Shown: positions 18,318-28,558, counted from the stretch's first letter. The stretch: 44,782 nt of DNA from Sphingomonas hengshuiensis (GCA_003240755.1 QFNF01000023.1:1-44782), one strand, 5' to 3'. Numbers and translations: made by a program. The notes: a model not told the origin generated them from the letters alone.

Positions 18318-19739
18318 GTGATCCGAACATTGACGATGGTGGCGCTGGCCGCCGGGCTGGCCGCCTGTACCGGCGATGGCAAGGAGGTGCGCTCCGCTTC
18401 CGCCGATGCGCCCGGGGGCAAGGGGCCGGGTGCGGGCAAGGGGTACGACCATGACCCGTTCCCATCGACCTATCGCGCCTATCCGGGGCGGCCGACACTG
18501 GTCACGAACGTCACGATCCTCGATGGTGAGGGCGGGCGGATCGATCGCGGGTCGGTGCTGTTCCGGGATGGCAGGATCGTCGAGGTCGGCCGATCGATCG
18601 CCGCCGCCGATGGCGTGACCGTGATCGACGGGCAGGGCAAATGGGTGACGCCCGGCATCATCGACGTGCACAGCCATCTGGGCGATTATCCCAGCCCCGG
18701 CGTCGAGGCGCATAGCGACGGCAACGAGATGACCGGCCCGGTGACGGCGGAGGTCTGGGCCGAACACAGCGTCTGGCCGCAGGATCCGGGGTTCGCCCGC
18801 GCGCTGACCAATGGCGGCGTCACCACGTTGCAGATCCTGCCGGGTTCGGCCAACCTGATGGGCGGGCGCTCGGTCACGCTCAAGAACGTCTATGGCCGCA
18901 CGATGCAGGCGATGAAGTTTCCGGGCGCGCCCTATGGCCTGAAAATGGCGTGCGGCGAAAATCCGAAGCGCGTCTATGGCTCGAAGGGGCGGATGCCCTC
19001 GACCCGCATGGGCAATGTCGCGGTCGACCGCGCGACATGGCTCAAGGCGCGCGAATATGATCGCAAATGGGACAAGTACGAGGTCGATGGCGGCGACGCC
19101 CCGGCGCGCGACATCGCCATGGATACGCTGCGCGGCGTGCTGGACGGCGAAATCCTCGTCCACAACCATTGCTACCGCGCCGACGAAATGGCGATCGTCA
19201 TGGATATGGCGCGGGAGATGGGATACAAGGTCACGGCCTTCCACCACGCCGTCGAAAGCTACAAGATCGCCGATCTCCTGAAGGAGCGCGGCGTCTGTTC
19301 GGCGGTCTGGGCGGACTGGTACGGCTTCAAGATGGAAAGCTACGACGCGATCGGCGAGAATCTGGCGATCCTCGACCGGCAGGGCGCCTGCGCGATGATC
19401 CATTCCGACGACGCCAACGGGATCCAGCGGCTGAACCAGGAGGTGGCGAAGGTCATGGCGTCGGCCCGGCGCGCGGGGATGCCGGTCACGCCCGAACATG
19501 CCTGGACGTGGCTCGGCATCAATCCGGCGCGGGCGCTCGGCATCGATCGGGTCACGGGTTCGCTCAAACCCGGCAAGATGGCCGATGTCGTGCTGTGGAA
19601 CGGCGATCCGTTCAGCGTCTATACCCGCCCCGAGAAAGTCTGGATCGACGGCGCGCTGCTGTTCGACGCCGATGATCCGCGGATACGCCCGGTGTCCGAT
19701 TTCGAACTCGGCCAGCCCGGCGAAGGGGATGTGAAGTGA
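18318..19739 (+). CDS. Lipoprotein amidohydrolase, metal sites intact
   Basis: 473 residues. The GTG at 18318 (ribosome site AAAGGGGAG) gives a signal peptide ending in the lipobox GLAAC, so Cys16 should be lipidated; this decides the start. The rest is an amidohydrolase-superfamily TIM barrel: TPGIIDVHSHLG supplies the HxH metal pair, VHNHCYRADE and AFHHAVES later ligands, and IHSDDANG the catalytic Asp. The closing GSLKPGKMADVVLWNGDPF is typical of imidazolonepropionase-like and dipeptidase-like members. It is probably a periplasmic peptidase or cyclic-amide hydrolase; the substrate is unknown. It overlaps the next gene by GTGA. The 182-base gap upstream contains an ACACG-AG-CGTGT inverted repeat (18162-18173) and nothing else clear. 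Confidence 0.9.
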   Translation: MIRTLTMVALAAGLAACTGDGKEVRSASADAPGGKGPGAGKGYDHDPFPSTYRAYPGRPTLVTNVTILDGEGGRIDRGSVLFRDGRIVEVGRSIAAADGVTVIDGQGKWVTPGIIDVHSHLGDYPSPGVEAHSDGNEMTGPVTAEVWAEHSVWPQDPGFARALTNGGVTTLQILPGSANLMGGRSVTLKNVYGRTMQAMKFPGAPYGLKMACGENPKRVYGSKGRMPSTRMGNVAVDRATWLKAREYDRKWDKYEVDGGDAPARDIAMDTLRGVLDGEILVHNHCYRADEMAIVMDMAREMGYKVTAFHHAVESYKIADLLKERGVCSAVWADWYGFKMESYDAIGENLAILDRQGACAMIHSDDANGIQRLNQEVAKVMASARRAGMPVTPEHAWTWLGINPARALGIDRVTGSLKPGKMADVVLWNGDPFSVYTRPEKVWIDGALLFDADDPRIRPVSDFELGQPGEGDVK

Positions 19740-21037
19740 AGCGCCTGTTCCTCGCCGCGCTGCTTGCCGGTGCCTCCGCAATGCCTGCCGCCGCGCAGGA
19801 CGTGACCATCACCAACGCGAAACTCGTGCTGGGCGACGGATCGGCCCCGATCGAGGGCGGCACCGTCGTCATCCGTGGCGGGCGCGTCGTCTCGGCCGGG
19901 CGCGGCGCTGCGGCGGCGGGTGGCACGACGATCGATGCCGGCGGGCGTTTCGTCACGCCCGGCATCGTCGCCGGCTTTACCCGGCTGGGCATCATCGAGG
20001 TCGACGGCGTGTCGGCCACCAACGATGCTGCCGCGCGTGACAGCGTGTTCAATGCCGGGCTCGACATCGCCTCGGCGGTCAATCCGCGCGCCACGCCGAT
20101 CGCGATCAACCGCGCCGACGGCGTCACCCGCGCGATCGTCGCCCCGGACAATGGCGGATCGATCTTTGCCGGGCAGGGCGCGGTCATCGACCTTGGCAAC
20201 GACATGGACGCGCTCACCCGCCCGCGCGCCTTCCAGTTCATGGAATGGGGCGAAAGCGGCGCGCGGGCGGCGGGTGGCAGCCGCCCGGCGGCGATGGCGA
20301 TGTTCCGCAACGCGCTGTTCGAGGCGCAGGCCTATGCCCGCAACCCCGCCAGCTTCGCCGATCGCGGCCGGGAAGCGCTGCTCACCCGCACCGACGCCGA
20401 CGCGTTGCAGCGCGTGTTGACGGGGCAGGTGCCGCTGCTGATCCATGTCGAACGGGCGTCCGACATCCTCGGCGTGCTGGCGTTGAAGCGGGAGTTCGCC
20501 GGCCTGAAACCCGTGCTGGTCGGCGCGAGCGAGGGGTGGACGGTGGCGCGGCAGATCGCGGCGGCGAACGTGCCGGTCCTGGCCAGCGCGCTGGCCGATC
20601 TGCCGGCCAGCTTCGAACAGCTCGCCGCCACCCAGTCGAACATCGGCCGGATGCGGGCCGCGGGGGTCGTCGTCGGGATCGGCACGATCGGCGACGACGA
20701 AGCGCGGCAGGCGCGGCTGGTGCGGCAATATGCCGGCAACCTCGTCGCGCTGTCGCGCATTCCGGGCGCGGCCGGGCTCGACTGGGGCGCCGCCTTTGCG
20801 GCGATCAGCTCGCTGCCCGCGCGCACGATCGGCATGGACGGCGAAATCGGCTCGCTCGGCCCCGGCCGGCGTGGCGACGTGGTGATCTGGGACGGCGATC
20901 CGCTGGAAATCGGCTCGATGCCGACCCGCCTGTTCATCGACGGAGTGGACCAACCGCTGACCAACCGCCAGACACGCCTGCGCGACCGCTACCTCGTCCC
21001 AACCGAACAGGCGCTGCCCAAGGCGTATCAGCACTGA
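19736..21037 (+). CDS. Secreted amidohydrolase-like protein lacking the HxH metal motif
   Basis: 433 residues with a clear signal peptide (KRLFLAALLAGASAMPAAAQ, cleavage after about residue 21). The fold is the same as its neighbour's: ITNAKLVLGDGSAPIEGGTV at the start and GSLGPGRRGDVVIWDGDPLE at the end. Where the active enzyme has IDVHSHLG, this one reads GIVAGFTRLG, so the first two metal ligands are gone; the later VHNH position is replaced by LLIHVERA and no SDD motif is seen. It is therefore probably not a hydrolase by the usual mechanism. The GTG start overlaps the upstream gene, so the two are likely made together and may form a complex. Confidence 0.85.
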   Translation: MKRLFLAALLAGASAMPAAAQDVTITNAKLVLGDGSAPIEGGTVVIRGGRVVSAGRGAAAAGGTTIDAGGRFVTPGIVAGFTRLGIIEVDGVSATNDAAARDSVFNAGLDIASAVNPRATPIAINRADGVTRAIVAPDNGGSIFAGQGAVIDLGNDMDALTRPRAFQFMEWGESGARAAGGSRPAAMAMFRNALFEAQAYARNPASFADRGREALLTRTDADALQRVLTGQVPLLIHVERASDILGVLALKREFAGLKPVLVGASEGWTVARQIAAANVPVLASALADLPASFEQLAATQSNIGRMRAAGVVVGIGTIGDDEARQARLVRQYAGNLVALSRIPGAAGLDWGAAFAAISSLPARTIGMDGEIGSLGPGRRGDVVIWDGDPLEIGSMPTRLFIDGVDQPLTNRQTRLRDRYLVPTEQALPKAYQH

Positions 21038-21131
21038 CTTATCCGTCGTGACGAGGAACCCGCAGGCGGTGTCGTTGTTTGTCCGCAACGGACATCGGCC
21101 GCGCCTGCGGCTTCATCGGGAGAGAGACGTG

Positions 21132-21482
21132 ATGCGTGCGATGCTGGCGATGCTGGGTGGATCACTGCTGCTGTCGGCCTGCGGGCCGAGTGCGCAGCAG
21201 CAGGCGGAGGCCAATGCCGCGGCGGTCGCCAATGCGCAGGAGGCGCGGGAAACGGCCACCCGCGTCGATGCGCTCACCCCCGGGCAGCGCGACGGCGTGT
21301 TCATCCGCGCGATCCGCGATGCCGGGCTGCCCTGTCAGGGCGTGACCGGTTCCGAACGCGGCGAACAGCCCGGAAGCTGGGTCGCGACCTGTCAGGAAGG
21401 ATCGCGCCACGTCATCACCTTCGGCGCGAACGGGATGGCGAACGTGACCAGCTTCAACCCGCTTCCCGCGCCGCAGCGGTAA
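21132..21482 (+). CDS. Small predicted lipoprotein
   Basis: 116 residues. The signal peptide ends in the lipobox LLSAC (Cys17), then an Ala/Gln/Glu-rich helical stretch and a compact C-terminal domain holding two cysteines (LPCQG and ATCQEG) that could pair in the periplasm. ATG 21132 follows GGGAGAG; an open frame from 21048 is an artefact because it would bury the signal peptide. Similar small lipoproteins are common in sphingomonads; the function is unknown. The gap before it (94 bases) suggests its own promoter. Confidence 0.8.
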   Translation: MRAMLAMLGGSLLLSACGPSAQQQAEANAAAVANAQEARETATRVDALTPGQRDGVFIRAIRDAGLPCQGVTGSERGEQPGSWVATCQEGSRHVITFGANGMANVTSFNPLPAPQR

Positions 21483-21496
21483 CGGACCCCGCCCCG

Positions 21497-21524
21497 CCGT
21501 GCCCCGGCCGACGCCGGGGCACGG
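21497..21524. terminator. Strong hairpin between convergent genes
   Basis: A perfect 12-bp stem (CCGTGCCCCGGC pairing with GCCGGGGCACGG) with a 4-base loop lies between the convergent lipoprotein and glutaminase genes. There is no T-run on either strand, so it is a transcript-end or stabilising structure by position, not a textbook intrinsic terminator. Confidence 0.5.
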
Positions 21525-21534
21525 CCGATCGATC

Positions 21535-22464
21535 CTATCGCGGTTCGAACACCGACCACCCGGTACGCTGGACCAGGCGTTCGAGCGCCAGCGTGCCGAG
21601 TTGCGAATTGCCCCGCTCGTTCAGCCCCGGCGACCATACCGCGACGGATGCCACGCCCGGCACGATTGCAAGGATGCCCCCGCCGACCCCGCTCTTGCCG
21701 GGCAGGCCGACGCGGAACGCGAACTCGCCCGACCCGTCATAATGGCCGCAGGTCAGCATCAGCGCGTTGATCCGCCGTGCGCGCTGTGCGGACACGATGC
21801 TGCGCCCGGTCGTCGGATTGATCCCGCCGGCGGCCAGATACCGCCCGGCCAGTGCCAGTTGCCGGCAACTCATCGCCAGCGCGCAACTGTGGAAATACAC
21901 GCCCAGCGTGACATGCGGGTCATGGTGCAGGTTGCCGAACGCGCGCATGTAGCTGGCGAGCGCGAGGTTGCGGAACCCCGTATCCTGTTCCGCCTTCGCC
22001 ACGGTTTCGTCGATGAAGATGCCGTCCTCCCCCGCCGCGGCGCGGACGAAGCGGAGCAATTCCCCCAGCGCCTCGCGCGGTTCGTGGCGGCCGAGCAGGA
22101 TGTCGGCGACGACGATCGCCCCGGCATTGATGAACGGGTTGCGCGGAATGCCGTGCTCGCTCTCGAGCTGCACGATCGAATTGAACGCGCTGCCCGACGG
22201 TTCGCGCCCGACCCGCTTCCACAACTGATCCCCGACCGCGCCCAGCGCCAGCGTGAGCGCGAACACCTTCGACACCGACTGGATCGAGAAACTTTCCTCG
22301 GCATCGCCCGCCAGATGGCATGTCCCGTCCGCCTCGATCACCGCCATGCCGAAGCGCCTCGGGTCCACGGCGGCAAGCGGGGGGATATAGTCGGCGGGCT
22401 TTCCGCGATCGGGGGCATCGGCCATCTCGGCGGCGATATTGGCAACGATCGCGGACAGGTTCAT
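21535..22464 (-). CDS. glsA: Glutaminase
   Basis: Hydrolyses glutamine to glutamate and ammonia in the cytoplasm. 309 residues, the normal length of bacterial GlsA/YbaS/YneH. The serine-dependent active site is seen as FSIQSVSK (Ser63 and Lys66); [27 protein letters not shown], the [13 protein letters not shown] segment and [10 protein letters not shown] also match the family. ATG 22464 makes the protein begin at the family start; there is no good ribosome site, and the open frame runs 19 codons further up without homology. Interesting in this window because glutamine synthetase (the opposite reaction) is coded at the right edge, though not linked. Confidence 0.95.
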   Translation of the reverse strand: MNLSAIVANIAAEMADAPDRGKPADYIPPLAAVDPRRFGMAVIEADGTCHLAGDAEESFSIQSVSKVFALTLALGAVGDQLWKRVGREPSGSAFNSIVQLESEHGIPRNPFINAGAIVVADILLGRHEPREALGELLRFVRAAAGEDGIFIDETVAKAEQDTGFRNLALASYMRAFGNLHHDPHVTLGVYFHSCALAMSCRQLALAGRYLAAGGINPTTGRSIVSAQRARRINALMLTCGHYDGSGEFAFRVGLPGKSGVGGGILAIVPGVASVAVWSPGLNERGNSQLGTLALERLVQRTGWSVFEPR

Positions 22465-22634
22465 GATGGCGGTGTAGCCGATCCGCGCGGCGTGCGAAAA
22501 GCGTTCGCGTCGTTCGGGCACATGGAGAGGCGGCCGATGTTCTCGCGTGCCGTGCCGAACCGGAAGTTCCGGGCAGGCGGGACGTGCAGGCGTCGGTCAG
22601 AGCGGCGGAGGTCGCCGGCTTGCCGGCACGGAGG

Positions 22635-25253
22635 TCACACCAACCCCTTCAACCGGTACAGGGCCTCCATCGCCTCGCGCGGGGACATGGCGTCGACGTC
22701 CAGCGCGCCCAGTGCCTCGCGCAGCCCGTCGACCGGGACTTCCTCGACCGGTGCCATCGCCGCGAACAGCGGCAGGTCGTCGAGGCCCGCCGCGATCCCG
22801 CCGGTTTTCGCCTTGCCCGCCTCCAGCTTCGCCAGCACGACCTTCGCCCGTTGCAGCGTCGCGGGTGGCAGGCCTGCCAGCCGCGCCACCGCGATGCCGT
22901 AGCTGCGATCCGCCGGCCCCTCGGCCAGTTCGTGCAGCAGCACCAGGTCGCCCTTCCACTCGCGTGCGCGGACATGGTGCAGCGACAATGCCTCGCACCG
23001 CTCGGCCAGCCGGGTCAGCTCGTGATAATGCGTCGCGAACAGGCAGCGGCAGCGATTGTCCTCATGGATCGCCTCGACCACCGCCCATGCGATGGCGAGG
23101 CCGTCATAGGTCGATGTGCCGCGGCCCACTTCGTCGAGGATGACGAACGATCGCGGCGTCGCCTGCGCGAGGATCGCCGCCGTTTCGACCATTTCGACCA
23201 TGAAGGTCGACCGGCCCCGCGCCAGATTGTCGGATGCGCCGACCCGGCTGAACAACCGGTCGACCAGCCCGAGGGTCGCCGACGTCGCGGGCACGAAACT
23301 GCCCGCCTGCGCCAGCACCACGATCAGCGCATTCTGCCGCAGGAAGGTCGATTTGCCGCCCATGTTCGGGCCCGTAACCAGCCACAGCCGCGAATCTTCC
23401 GACAGGCGGCAGTCATTGGCGACGAACCGCCCGCCCGACTTCGCGACCGCGCTCTCGACCACCGGATGCCGCCCGCCGACGATGTCGAGACACGCATGGT
23501 CGACCAGTTCCGGTCGCGCCCAGCCGCCTTCCGCCGCGCGTTCGGCCAGCGCCGCGGTCACGTCGATCCGCGCCAGTGCGTCCGCCGTCGCCGCGATCGC
23601 CTCCCGGCTCGCCAGCGCACGTTCGGTAAACGCCTCCAGATGCGCCGCTTCCGCCGCCAGCGCGTGCGCTCCGGCCTGCGTCACCTTCAGCGCCGCCTCG
23701 TGCAGGTCGGGCGCGTTGAAGCGCACGACGCCGGCCAGCGTCTGGCGATGGGTGAAGCCGCTGTCCTGCGCCATCAGCTTGTCGGCGGCGCGCGACGGCA
23801 CCTCGACATGATAGCCGAGCACGCCGTTATGCCGGATCTTCAGCGCCGCAATCCCGGTCCGCTCGCGATATTGCGCCTCCAGCGCGGCGATCGCCCGCCG
23901 CCCGCCCGCGCCGGTATCGCGCAGTGCGTCGAGCGCGGCATCGAACCCCTCTGCCACGAACCCGCCGGCATTGGCATCGATCGGCGGCATCGGCACCAGC
24001 CCGCGTGTCAGCAGGTCGATCAGCTCGCCATGCCCGCGCAGCCGCGGTGCCAGTTCCGCGACCAGGGGCGGCACGGCCGGCAACCGCTCCAGCCGCTGGC
24101 CCAGCGTCCACGCCGCGCCGAGGCCGTCGCGCAACTGCCCCAGATCGCGTGGGGATCCCCGGCCCGCCGCGATCCGTCCCAGCGCCCGCCCGATATCGGG
24201 CAGCGCGCGCAGGCTGTTGCGCAGCTCGTCGCGCAGGCCGGGATCGTCATGCGCCCAGCCGACCGCCGCCAGCCGCCCCTCGATCATCGCCCGGTCCATC
24301 AGCGGCGCGGCGATATCGCTCGCCAGCAACCGCGCGCCCGCGCCGGTCACGGTGCGGTCGACCTCCGCCAGCAGGCTGCCCGCGCGCATGCCGGCGGCGG
24401 TCCGCGTCAGTTCCAGGCTCTCGCGCGTCGCCGCGTCGATCGCCATGCACTGCCCGTCGGCCGCGCACACCGGCGGGCGCAGGAACGGAAGCTGCCCCCG
24501 CGCGGTATGGTCGAGATAGGCGATGAGGCCACCTGCCGCCGCCAGCGCCGCGCGCGAAAACTGCCCGAACCCGTCGAGCGTCGCGACGCCGTGCAGCGCC
24601 TTCAACCGCGCCTCGCCGGCCGCGCTGTCGAAATCCGCCCTGGCGCGCAGCGACGTCGCCGCTTCGGCAAAGGCGCTGGTTTCGGCCGCCACGACTTCGA
24701 CCGCCTGCAACCGGGCCAGCGCGGCGGTCAGGCCGGCGGCATCGGTCTCGATCACCTCGAACCGTCCGGTCGATACGTCGGCGGCGGCGATCGCCACACC
24801 GCCTGCTGCCTCACCGATGCATGCGCACCAGTTGGCCGCCCGCGCATCCAGCAACGCTTCCTCGGTCAGCGTCCCCGCCGTCACCACCCGCACGATCGCC
24901 CGCGACACCAGCGCCTTGGACCCCCGGGCCTTTTTCGCTTCCTCCGGGCTTTCGACCTGTTCAGCGATCGCAACGCGGTGTCCCGCCTTGATAAGCCGCG
25001 CCAGATACCCCTCCGCGCTGTGTACCGGCACGCCGCACATCGGGATCTTTGCGCCCTCATGCTCGCCGCGCGCGGTCAGCGCGATGTCGAGGCAGGCCGC
25101 GGCGATCTTGGCATCGTCATGGAACAGTTCGAAAAAGTCGCCCATGCGATAGAAGAGCAGGCAGTCGTCGGCCTCCGCCTTCAACGCCAGATATTGCTGC
25201 ATCATCGGGGTGGGGGCGGGGGAATCGTCCGCCCGAGCCTTGGTCGCCATCAT
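22635..25253 (-). CDS. mutS: DNA mismatch repair protein MutS
   Basis: Recognises mismatched bases and starts repair with MutL. 872 residues, within the usual range. Domain I carries the mismatch-wedging FxE region in FYRMGDFFELF (about 36-46), then connector, lever and clamp domains, and the ATPase domain with Walker A TGPNMGGKST (Lys634), VILDEVGRGTSTYDG and LFATHYHEL. Two ATGs in tandem (25253 and 25250) can both serve; the longer frame to 25424 lacks homology and enters the promoter region of the divergent malic enzyme gene. Confidence 0.97.
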   Translation of the reverse strand: MMATKARADDSPAPTPMMQQYLALKAEADDCLLFYRMGDFFELFHDDAKIAAACLDIALTARGEHEGAKIPMCGVPVHSAEGYLARLIKAGHRVAIAEQVESPEEAKKARGSKALVSRAIVRVVTAGTLTEEALLDARAANWCACIGEAAGGVAIAAADVSTGRFEVIETDAAGLTAALARLQAVEVVAAETSAFAEAATSLRARADFDSAAGEARLKALHGVATLDGFGQFSRAALAAAGGLIAYLDHTARGQLPFLRPPVCAADGQCMAIDAATRESLELTRTAAGMRAGSLLAEVDRTVTGAGARLLASDIAAPLMDRAMIEGRLAAVGWAHDDPGLRDELRNSLRALPDIGRALGRIAAGRGSPRDLGQLRDGLGAAWTLGQRLERLPAVPPLVAELAPRLRGHGELIDLLTRGLVPMPPIDANAGGFVAEGFDAALDALRDTGAGGRRAIAALEAQYRERTGIAALKIRHNGVLGYHVEVPSRAADKLMAQDSGFTHRQTLAGVVRFNAPDLHEAALKVTQAGAHALAAEAAHLEAFTERALASREAIAATADALARIDVTAALAERAAEGGWARPELVDHACLDIVGGRHPVVESAVAKSGGRFVANDCRLSEDSRLWLVTGPNMGGKSTFLRQNALIVVLAQAGSFVPATSATLGLVDRLFSRVGASDNLARGRSTFMVEMVETAAILAQATPRSFVILDEVGRGTSTYDGLAIAWAVVEAIHEDNRCRCLFATHYHELTRLAERCEALSLHHVRAREWKGDLVLLHELAEGPADRSYGIAVARLAGLPPATLQRAKVVLAKLEAGKAKTGGIAAGLDDLPLFAAMAPVEEVPVDGLREALGALDVDAMSPREAMEALYRLKGLV

Positions 25254-25373
25254 CGGCCGATACCGCCCGCCGGCATCGCGACGCAAGCGTGTCAAAGCGT
25301 ATCCGGTCCGGCCTACGCCCTTGCCCGATCCGCCTTCCCCTGCGTAAAGCCCAACCAAACGGGAGAAGCGCCA

Positions 25374-27629
25374 GTGTCCGAAACCACCGACCAGTTTTCC
25401 GAGCGCGAAGCGCTGCTGTTCCATTCGGAGGGACGTCCGGGCAAGATCGAGATCATCGCATCGAAACCGATGGCGACGCAGCGCGACCTAGCGCTCGCCT
25501 ATTCGCCGGGCGTCGCGGTGCCGGTACGCGCCATCCACGAAGACCCCGCCACCGCCTATGACTATACCGCCAAGGGCAACCTCGTCGCGGTCATTTCCAA
25601 CGGCACCGCGATCCTCGGGCTCGGCAATCTCGGCGCGCTGGCATCGAAGCCGGTGATGGAGGGCAAGGCGGTCCTGTTCAAACGCTTCGCCGACGTCGAT
25701 TCGATCGATATCGAGCTGAAGACCGAGGATGTCGACCGCTTCATCGATGCGGTCGAACTGATGGAGCCAAGCTTCGGCGGCATCAACCTCGAAGACATCA
25801 AGTCGCCCGAATGCTTCATCATCGAGCAGACCCTGCGCGAGCGGATGAACATCCCGGTGTTCCATGACGATCAGCACGGCACCGCGATCATCTGCGCCGC
25901 CGGCCTCATCAACGCCTGCCTGCTGACCAGGCGCAAGCTGTCCGAGGTCAAGGTCGTGGTGAACGGCGCGGGCGCCGCCGCCATCGCCTGCACCGAATTG
26001 ATGAAGGCGATGGGCGTCGCGCATGAGAACGTCATCATGTGCGACCGCACCGGCGTGATCTATCAGGGGCGCGACGATGTGAACCAGTGGCAGTCGGCCC
26101 ATGCCGCCGCCACCGATCGCCGTACCCTGACCGACGCGCTGCATGGCGCCGACGTGTTCCTCGGCCTGTCGGCGGCGGGCGCGCTCAAGCCTGAAATGGT
26201 CAAGGACATGGCCCCGTCGCCGATCATCTTCGCGATGGCCAATCCCGAACCCGAAATCCGACCCGAACTGGCCAAGGCCGCGCGGCCCGACGCGATCGTC
26301 GCCACCGGCCGGTCGGACTATCCGAACCAGGTCAACAACGTCATCGGCTTCCCCTTCATCTTCCGCGGTGCGCTGGACGTGCGCGCGACCGGCATCAACG
26401 ATGCGATGAAGATCGCCGCCGCCACCGCCATCGCCGAACTGGCGCGGCAGCGCGTGCCCGAGGAAGTGGCGCTGGCCTATGGCACGCAGCACAGCTTCGG
26501 TCCCGACTATATCATCCCCGCGCCGTTCGACCCGCGGCTGATGGAACTGGTGCCGAGCGCCGTGGCCAAGGCGGCGATGGATTCCGGCGTGGCGACGCGT
26601 CCGATCCTCGACATGGACGCCTATCGCCAGCAACTGCGCGCGCGGCTCAACCCGACCACCTCGGTCCTGACCATGGCCTATGAGGGGGCGCGCGCCCATC
26701 CCAAGCGCGTGCTGTTCGCCGAGGGCGAGGAGGAAGTCGTGCTGCGCGCGGCGATCGCGTTCAAGGAGGGCGGCTATGGCATCCCGGTGCTGGTCGGCCG
26801 CGACGACGTGCACGACCGCCTGCGCGCGCTGGGCGTCGCCAACCCCGACGATTACGAAGTCCACAACAGCCGCACCAGTGAGATGGTGCCGCAGATGGTC
26901 GACTTCCTCTACGAACGGCTGCAGCGGCGCGGGTATCTGAAGCGCGACGCCGAACGCCTCATCAACCAGGACCGCAACACCTTCGGCGCGGTGCTGCTCC
27001 AGCTTGGCGTCGCCGATGCGATGATTACCGGCATCACCCGCACCTATGCGCAGACCTTCCGCGACGTCCGCCGGGTGATCGATCCGGTCGACGGCAAGGT
27101 GCCGTTCGGCATCCACCTGCTGGTGGGGCAGAGCCATACCGTGTTCATGGCCGACACCACCATCAACGAACGGCCGAGCGCCGAGGAACTGGCCGACATC
27201 GCCGAACGCACCGCCGCCGTCGCGCGCCGCATGGGTCACGAACCGCGCGTCGCGTTCCTCAGCTACTCGACCTTCGGCAACCCGCCGGGCCAGTGGATCG
27301 ACAATGTCCGCGACGGCGTGGCGGCGCTCGACCGGCGGCAGGTCGGCTTTGAATATGAAGGCGAAATGTCCCCTGACGTCGCGCTCAACCCGCGGCAGAT
27401 GGCGAACTTCCCCTTTGCCCGCCTGTCGGGGCCGGCGAACGTGCTGGTGATGCCGGGGCTGCAATCGGCGAACATCTCGGCCAAGCTGCTGCGCGAACTG
27501 GGCGGCGACGACGTGATCGGCCCGATGCTGATCGGCATGGAAAAGCCGGTGCAGATCGCCCCGATGACCAGCACCGCGAACGAACTGGTGACGCTGGCGG
27601 TGCTGGCCGCCGGCGGCATGGTGGGGTGA
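25374..27629 (+). CDS. maeB: NADP-type malic enzyme with C-terminal phosphotransacetylase-like domain
   Basis: Decarboxylates malate to pyruvate, giving NAD(P)H. 751 residues: malic enzyme part (1-430) with [44 protein letters not shown] and the nucleotide motif [16 protein letters not shown]; then a phosphotransacetylase-like part (about 435-751), which in MaeB is usually a regulatory, acetyl-CoA-sensing domain and not an enzyme. The GTG at 25374 is chosen because GGGAGAAG sits 5 bases upstream and [16 protein letters not shown] is the family start; the open frame continuing to 22584 is an antisense reading of mutS. It is transcribed divergently from mutS across a 120-base gap. Confidence 0.95.
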   Translation: MSETTDQFSEREALLFHSEGRPGKIEIIASKPMATQRDLALAYSPGVAVPVRAIHEDPATAYDYTAKGNLVAVISNGTAILGLGNLGALASKPVMEGKAVLFKRFADVDSIDIELKTEDVDRFIDAVELMEPSFGGINLEDIKSPECFIIEQTLRERMNIPVFHDDQHGTAIICAAGLINACLLTRRKLSEVKVVVNGAGAAAIACTELMKAMGVAHENVIMCDRTGVIYQGRDDVNQWQSAHAAATDRRTLTDALHGADVFLGLSAAGALKPEMVKDMAPSPIIFAMANPEPEIRPELAKAARPDAIVATGRSDYPNQVNNVIGFPFIFRGALDVRATGINDAMKIAAATAIAELARQRVPEEVALAYGTQHSFGPDYIIPAPFDPRLMELVPSAVAKAAMDSGVATRPILDMDAYRQQLRARLNPTTSVLTMAYEGARAHPKRVLFAEGEEEVVLRAAIAFKEGGYGIPVLVGRDDVHDRLRALGVANPDDYEVHNSRTSEMVPQMVDFLYERLQRRGYLKRDAERLINQDRNTFGAVLLQLGVADAMITGITRTYAQTFRDVRRVIDPVDGKVPFGIHLLVGQSHTVFMADTTINERPSAEELADIAERTAAVARRMGHEPRVAFLSYSTFGNPPGQWIDNVRDGVAALDRRQVGFEYEGEMSPDVALNPRQMANFPFARLSGPANVLVMPGLQSANISAKLLRELGGDDVIGPMLIGMEKPVQIAPMTSTANELVTLAVLAAGGMVG

Positions 27630-27672
27630 GGGGGACGGGCGCTCGCCTGATCGCGAGCGCCTCTTCACCCTA

Positions 27673-27770
27673 TCGTCCTTCCCGCGAAGGCGGGAATCCA
27701 TAACCGCTGACGTTCGCGATGGAGTCGCTGTCGTTGCGTCTATGGATTCCCGCCTTCGCGGGAAGGACGA
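27673..27770. repeat. REP-type element: perfect 30-bp inverted repeat pair
   Basis: Positions 27673-27702 and 27741-27770 are exact reverse complements, and each arm is itself a hairpin (TTCCCGC-GAAG-GCGGGAA). The 38-base spacer has no gene. The layout, two facing REP units after a gene end, matches bacterial interspersed mosaic elements. It lies between the convergent malic enzyme and membrane-protein genes and may also act as a transcript stabiliser for both. Confidence 0.85.
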
Positions 27771-27779
27771 AATCGGCCC

Positions 27780-28499
27780 TCAGAACTCCTTTATCAACCG
27801 CACCCCGCCGACCGGCCGGGCCGGCTCCCCCCGCTGGCGGTCCACCCCTGCGCCGAGCTGCACGTTGACCTTGTCCGCCAGCGGCGCGTGGAATTGCGGG
27901 ATCAGTGCGACCCCGCCGTCGCGATGCGACTTGTAGTTGATCTCCAGACCGGCGACCCGGTCGCGACCCAGGTCGTAGAAGGTCGAATGGTTGACCAGCA
28001 GCCCGGCATCGCTTTCCGACTGGCCCAGCCGGACGTCGCCGACCCCGACCATCGTCATGGTGCTCAGCCGCTCGTTGTGCCGACGCCCGAGCATATAGAG
28101 CAGTGCCTGCGACGTCCGTCCGCTTTCGCGTTCGTATATGCCGAGGAACTGGACGCCGTGGACGATCCGCCCCCGGTCCATCGTGCCGAACGTGGCCTGC
28201 GCGCCCATCTTCCATTCCGCCAGCCGCGTCCCCTCGAACGGCAGTTCGAACTCCAGCGCGAAGCCGTCGGCGACGGCATATTCGATCTCCGGCGCCCATT
28301 CGAGCGCGCGCTCCTGCCCCGACAGCGGCGACAGCGCGAGGACGTTGGTTTCCAGTTCCCCCCGGCGCGCGCCCATCGGGCGGACCATGTCGAACACCAT
28401 CGGCTCGGGGATATGCGGATAGCGATCGGCTTCGCGCGCGGCGGCGGGCATGGCGCCGATGATCGTCAGCGCAAGCGCGGCAGGACGGGCAATGGACAT
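27780..28499 (-). CDS. Predicted secreted/outer-membrane protein, probably beta-barrel
   Basis: 239 residues. A signal peptide (SIARPAALALTIIGAMPAAA, cleaved near residue 22) is followed by alternating polar/hydrophobic strands such as EIEYAVADGFALEFELPFEG and VGVGDVRLGQSE and a C-terminus ending in Phe, the usual end of outer-membrane barrels. No named family is certain. ATG 28499 is preferred over 28526 because it starts the signal peptide. A possible promoter (TTGACC, 16 bases, TACAAC) lies just upstream. Confidence 0.75.
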   Translation of the reverse strand: MSIARPAALALTIIGAMPAAAREADRYPHIPEPMVFDMVRPMGARRGELETNVLALSPLSGQERALEWAPEIEYAVADGFALEFELPFEGTRLAEWKMGAQATFGTMDRGRIVHGVQFLGIYERESGRTSQALLYMLGRRHNERLSTMTMVGVGDVRLGQSESDAGLLVNHSTFYDLGRDRVAGLEINYKSHRDGGVALIPQFHAPLADKVNVQLGAGVDRQRGEPARPVGGVRLIKEF

Positions 28500-28530
28500 C
28501 GCGGCAGACGGACCCTCTTGGTGCACGGGC

Positions 28531-28558
28531 GTTGTACGGTCGACGGCCGCGGGGTCAA
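28531..28558 (-). promoter_or_regulatory. Candidate promoter of the beta-barrel gene
   Basis: On the minus strand TTGACC (28558-28553), a 16-base spacer and TACAAC (28536-28531) precede the ATG at 28499 by a leader of about 25 bases. Both hexamers are fair matches to the vegetative consensus. The 151-base gap between this gene and the dehydrogenase stop holds nothing else I can name. Confidence 0.35.

Noticed and set aside
22584..25373. N-terminal extension of malic enzyme by over 900 codons
   Set aside because: The frame runs antisense through mutS; the GTG at 25374 with a ribosome site gives a normal malic enzyme.
27673..27770. CRISPR repeat
   Set aside because: Only two arms, facing each other, with one spacer; this is an inverted REP pair, not direct repeats.
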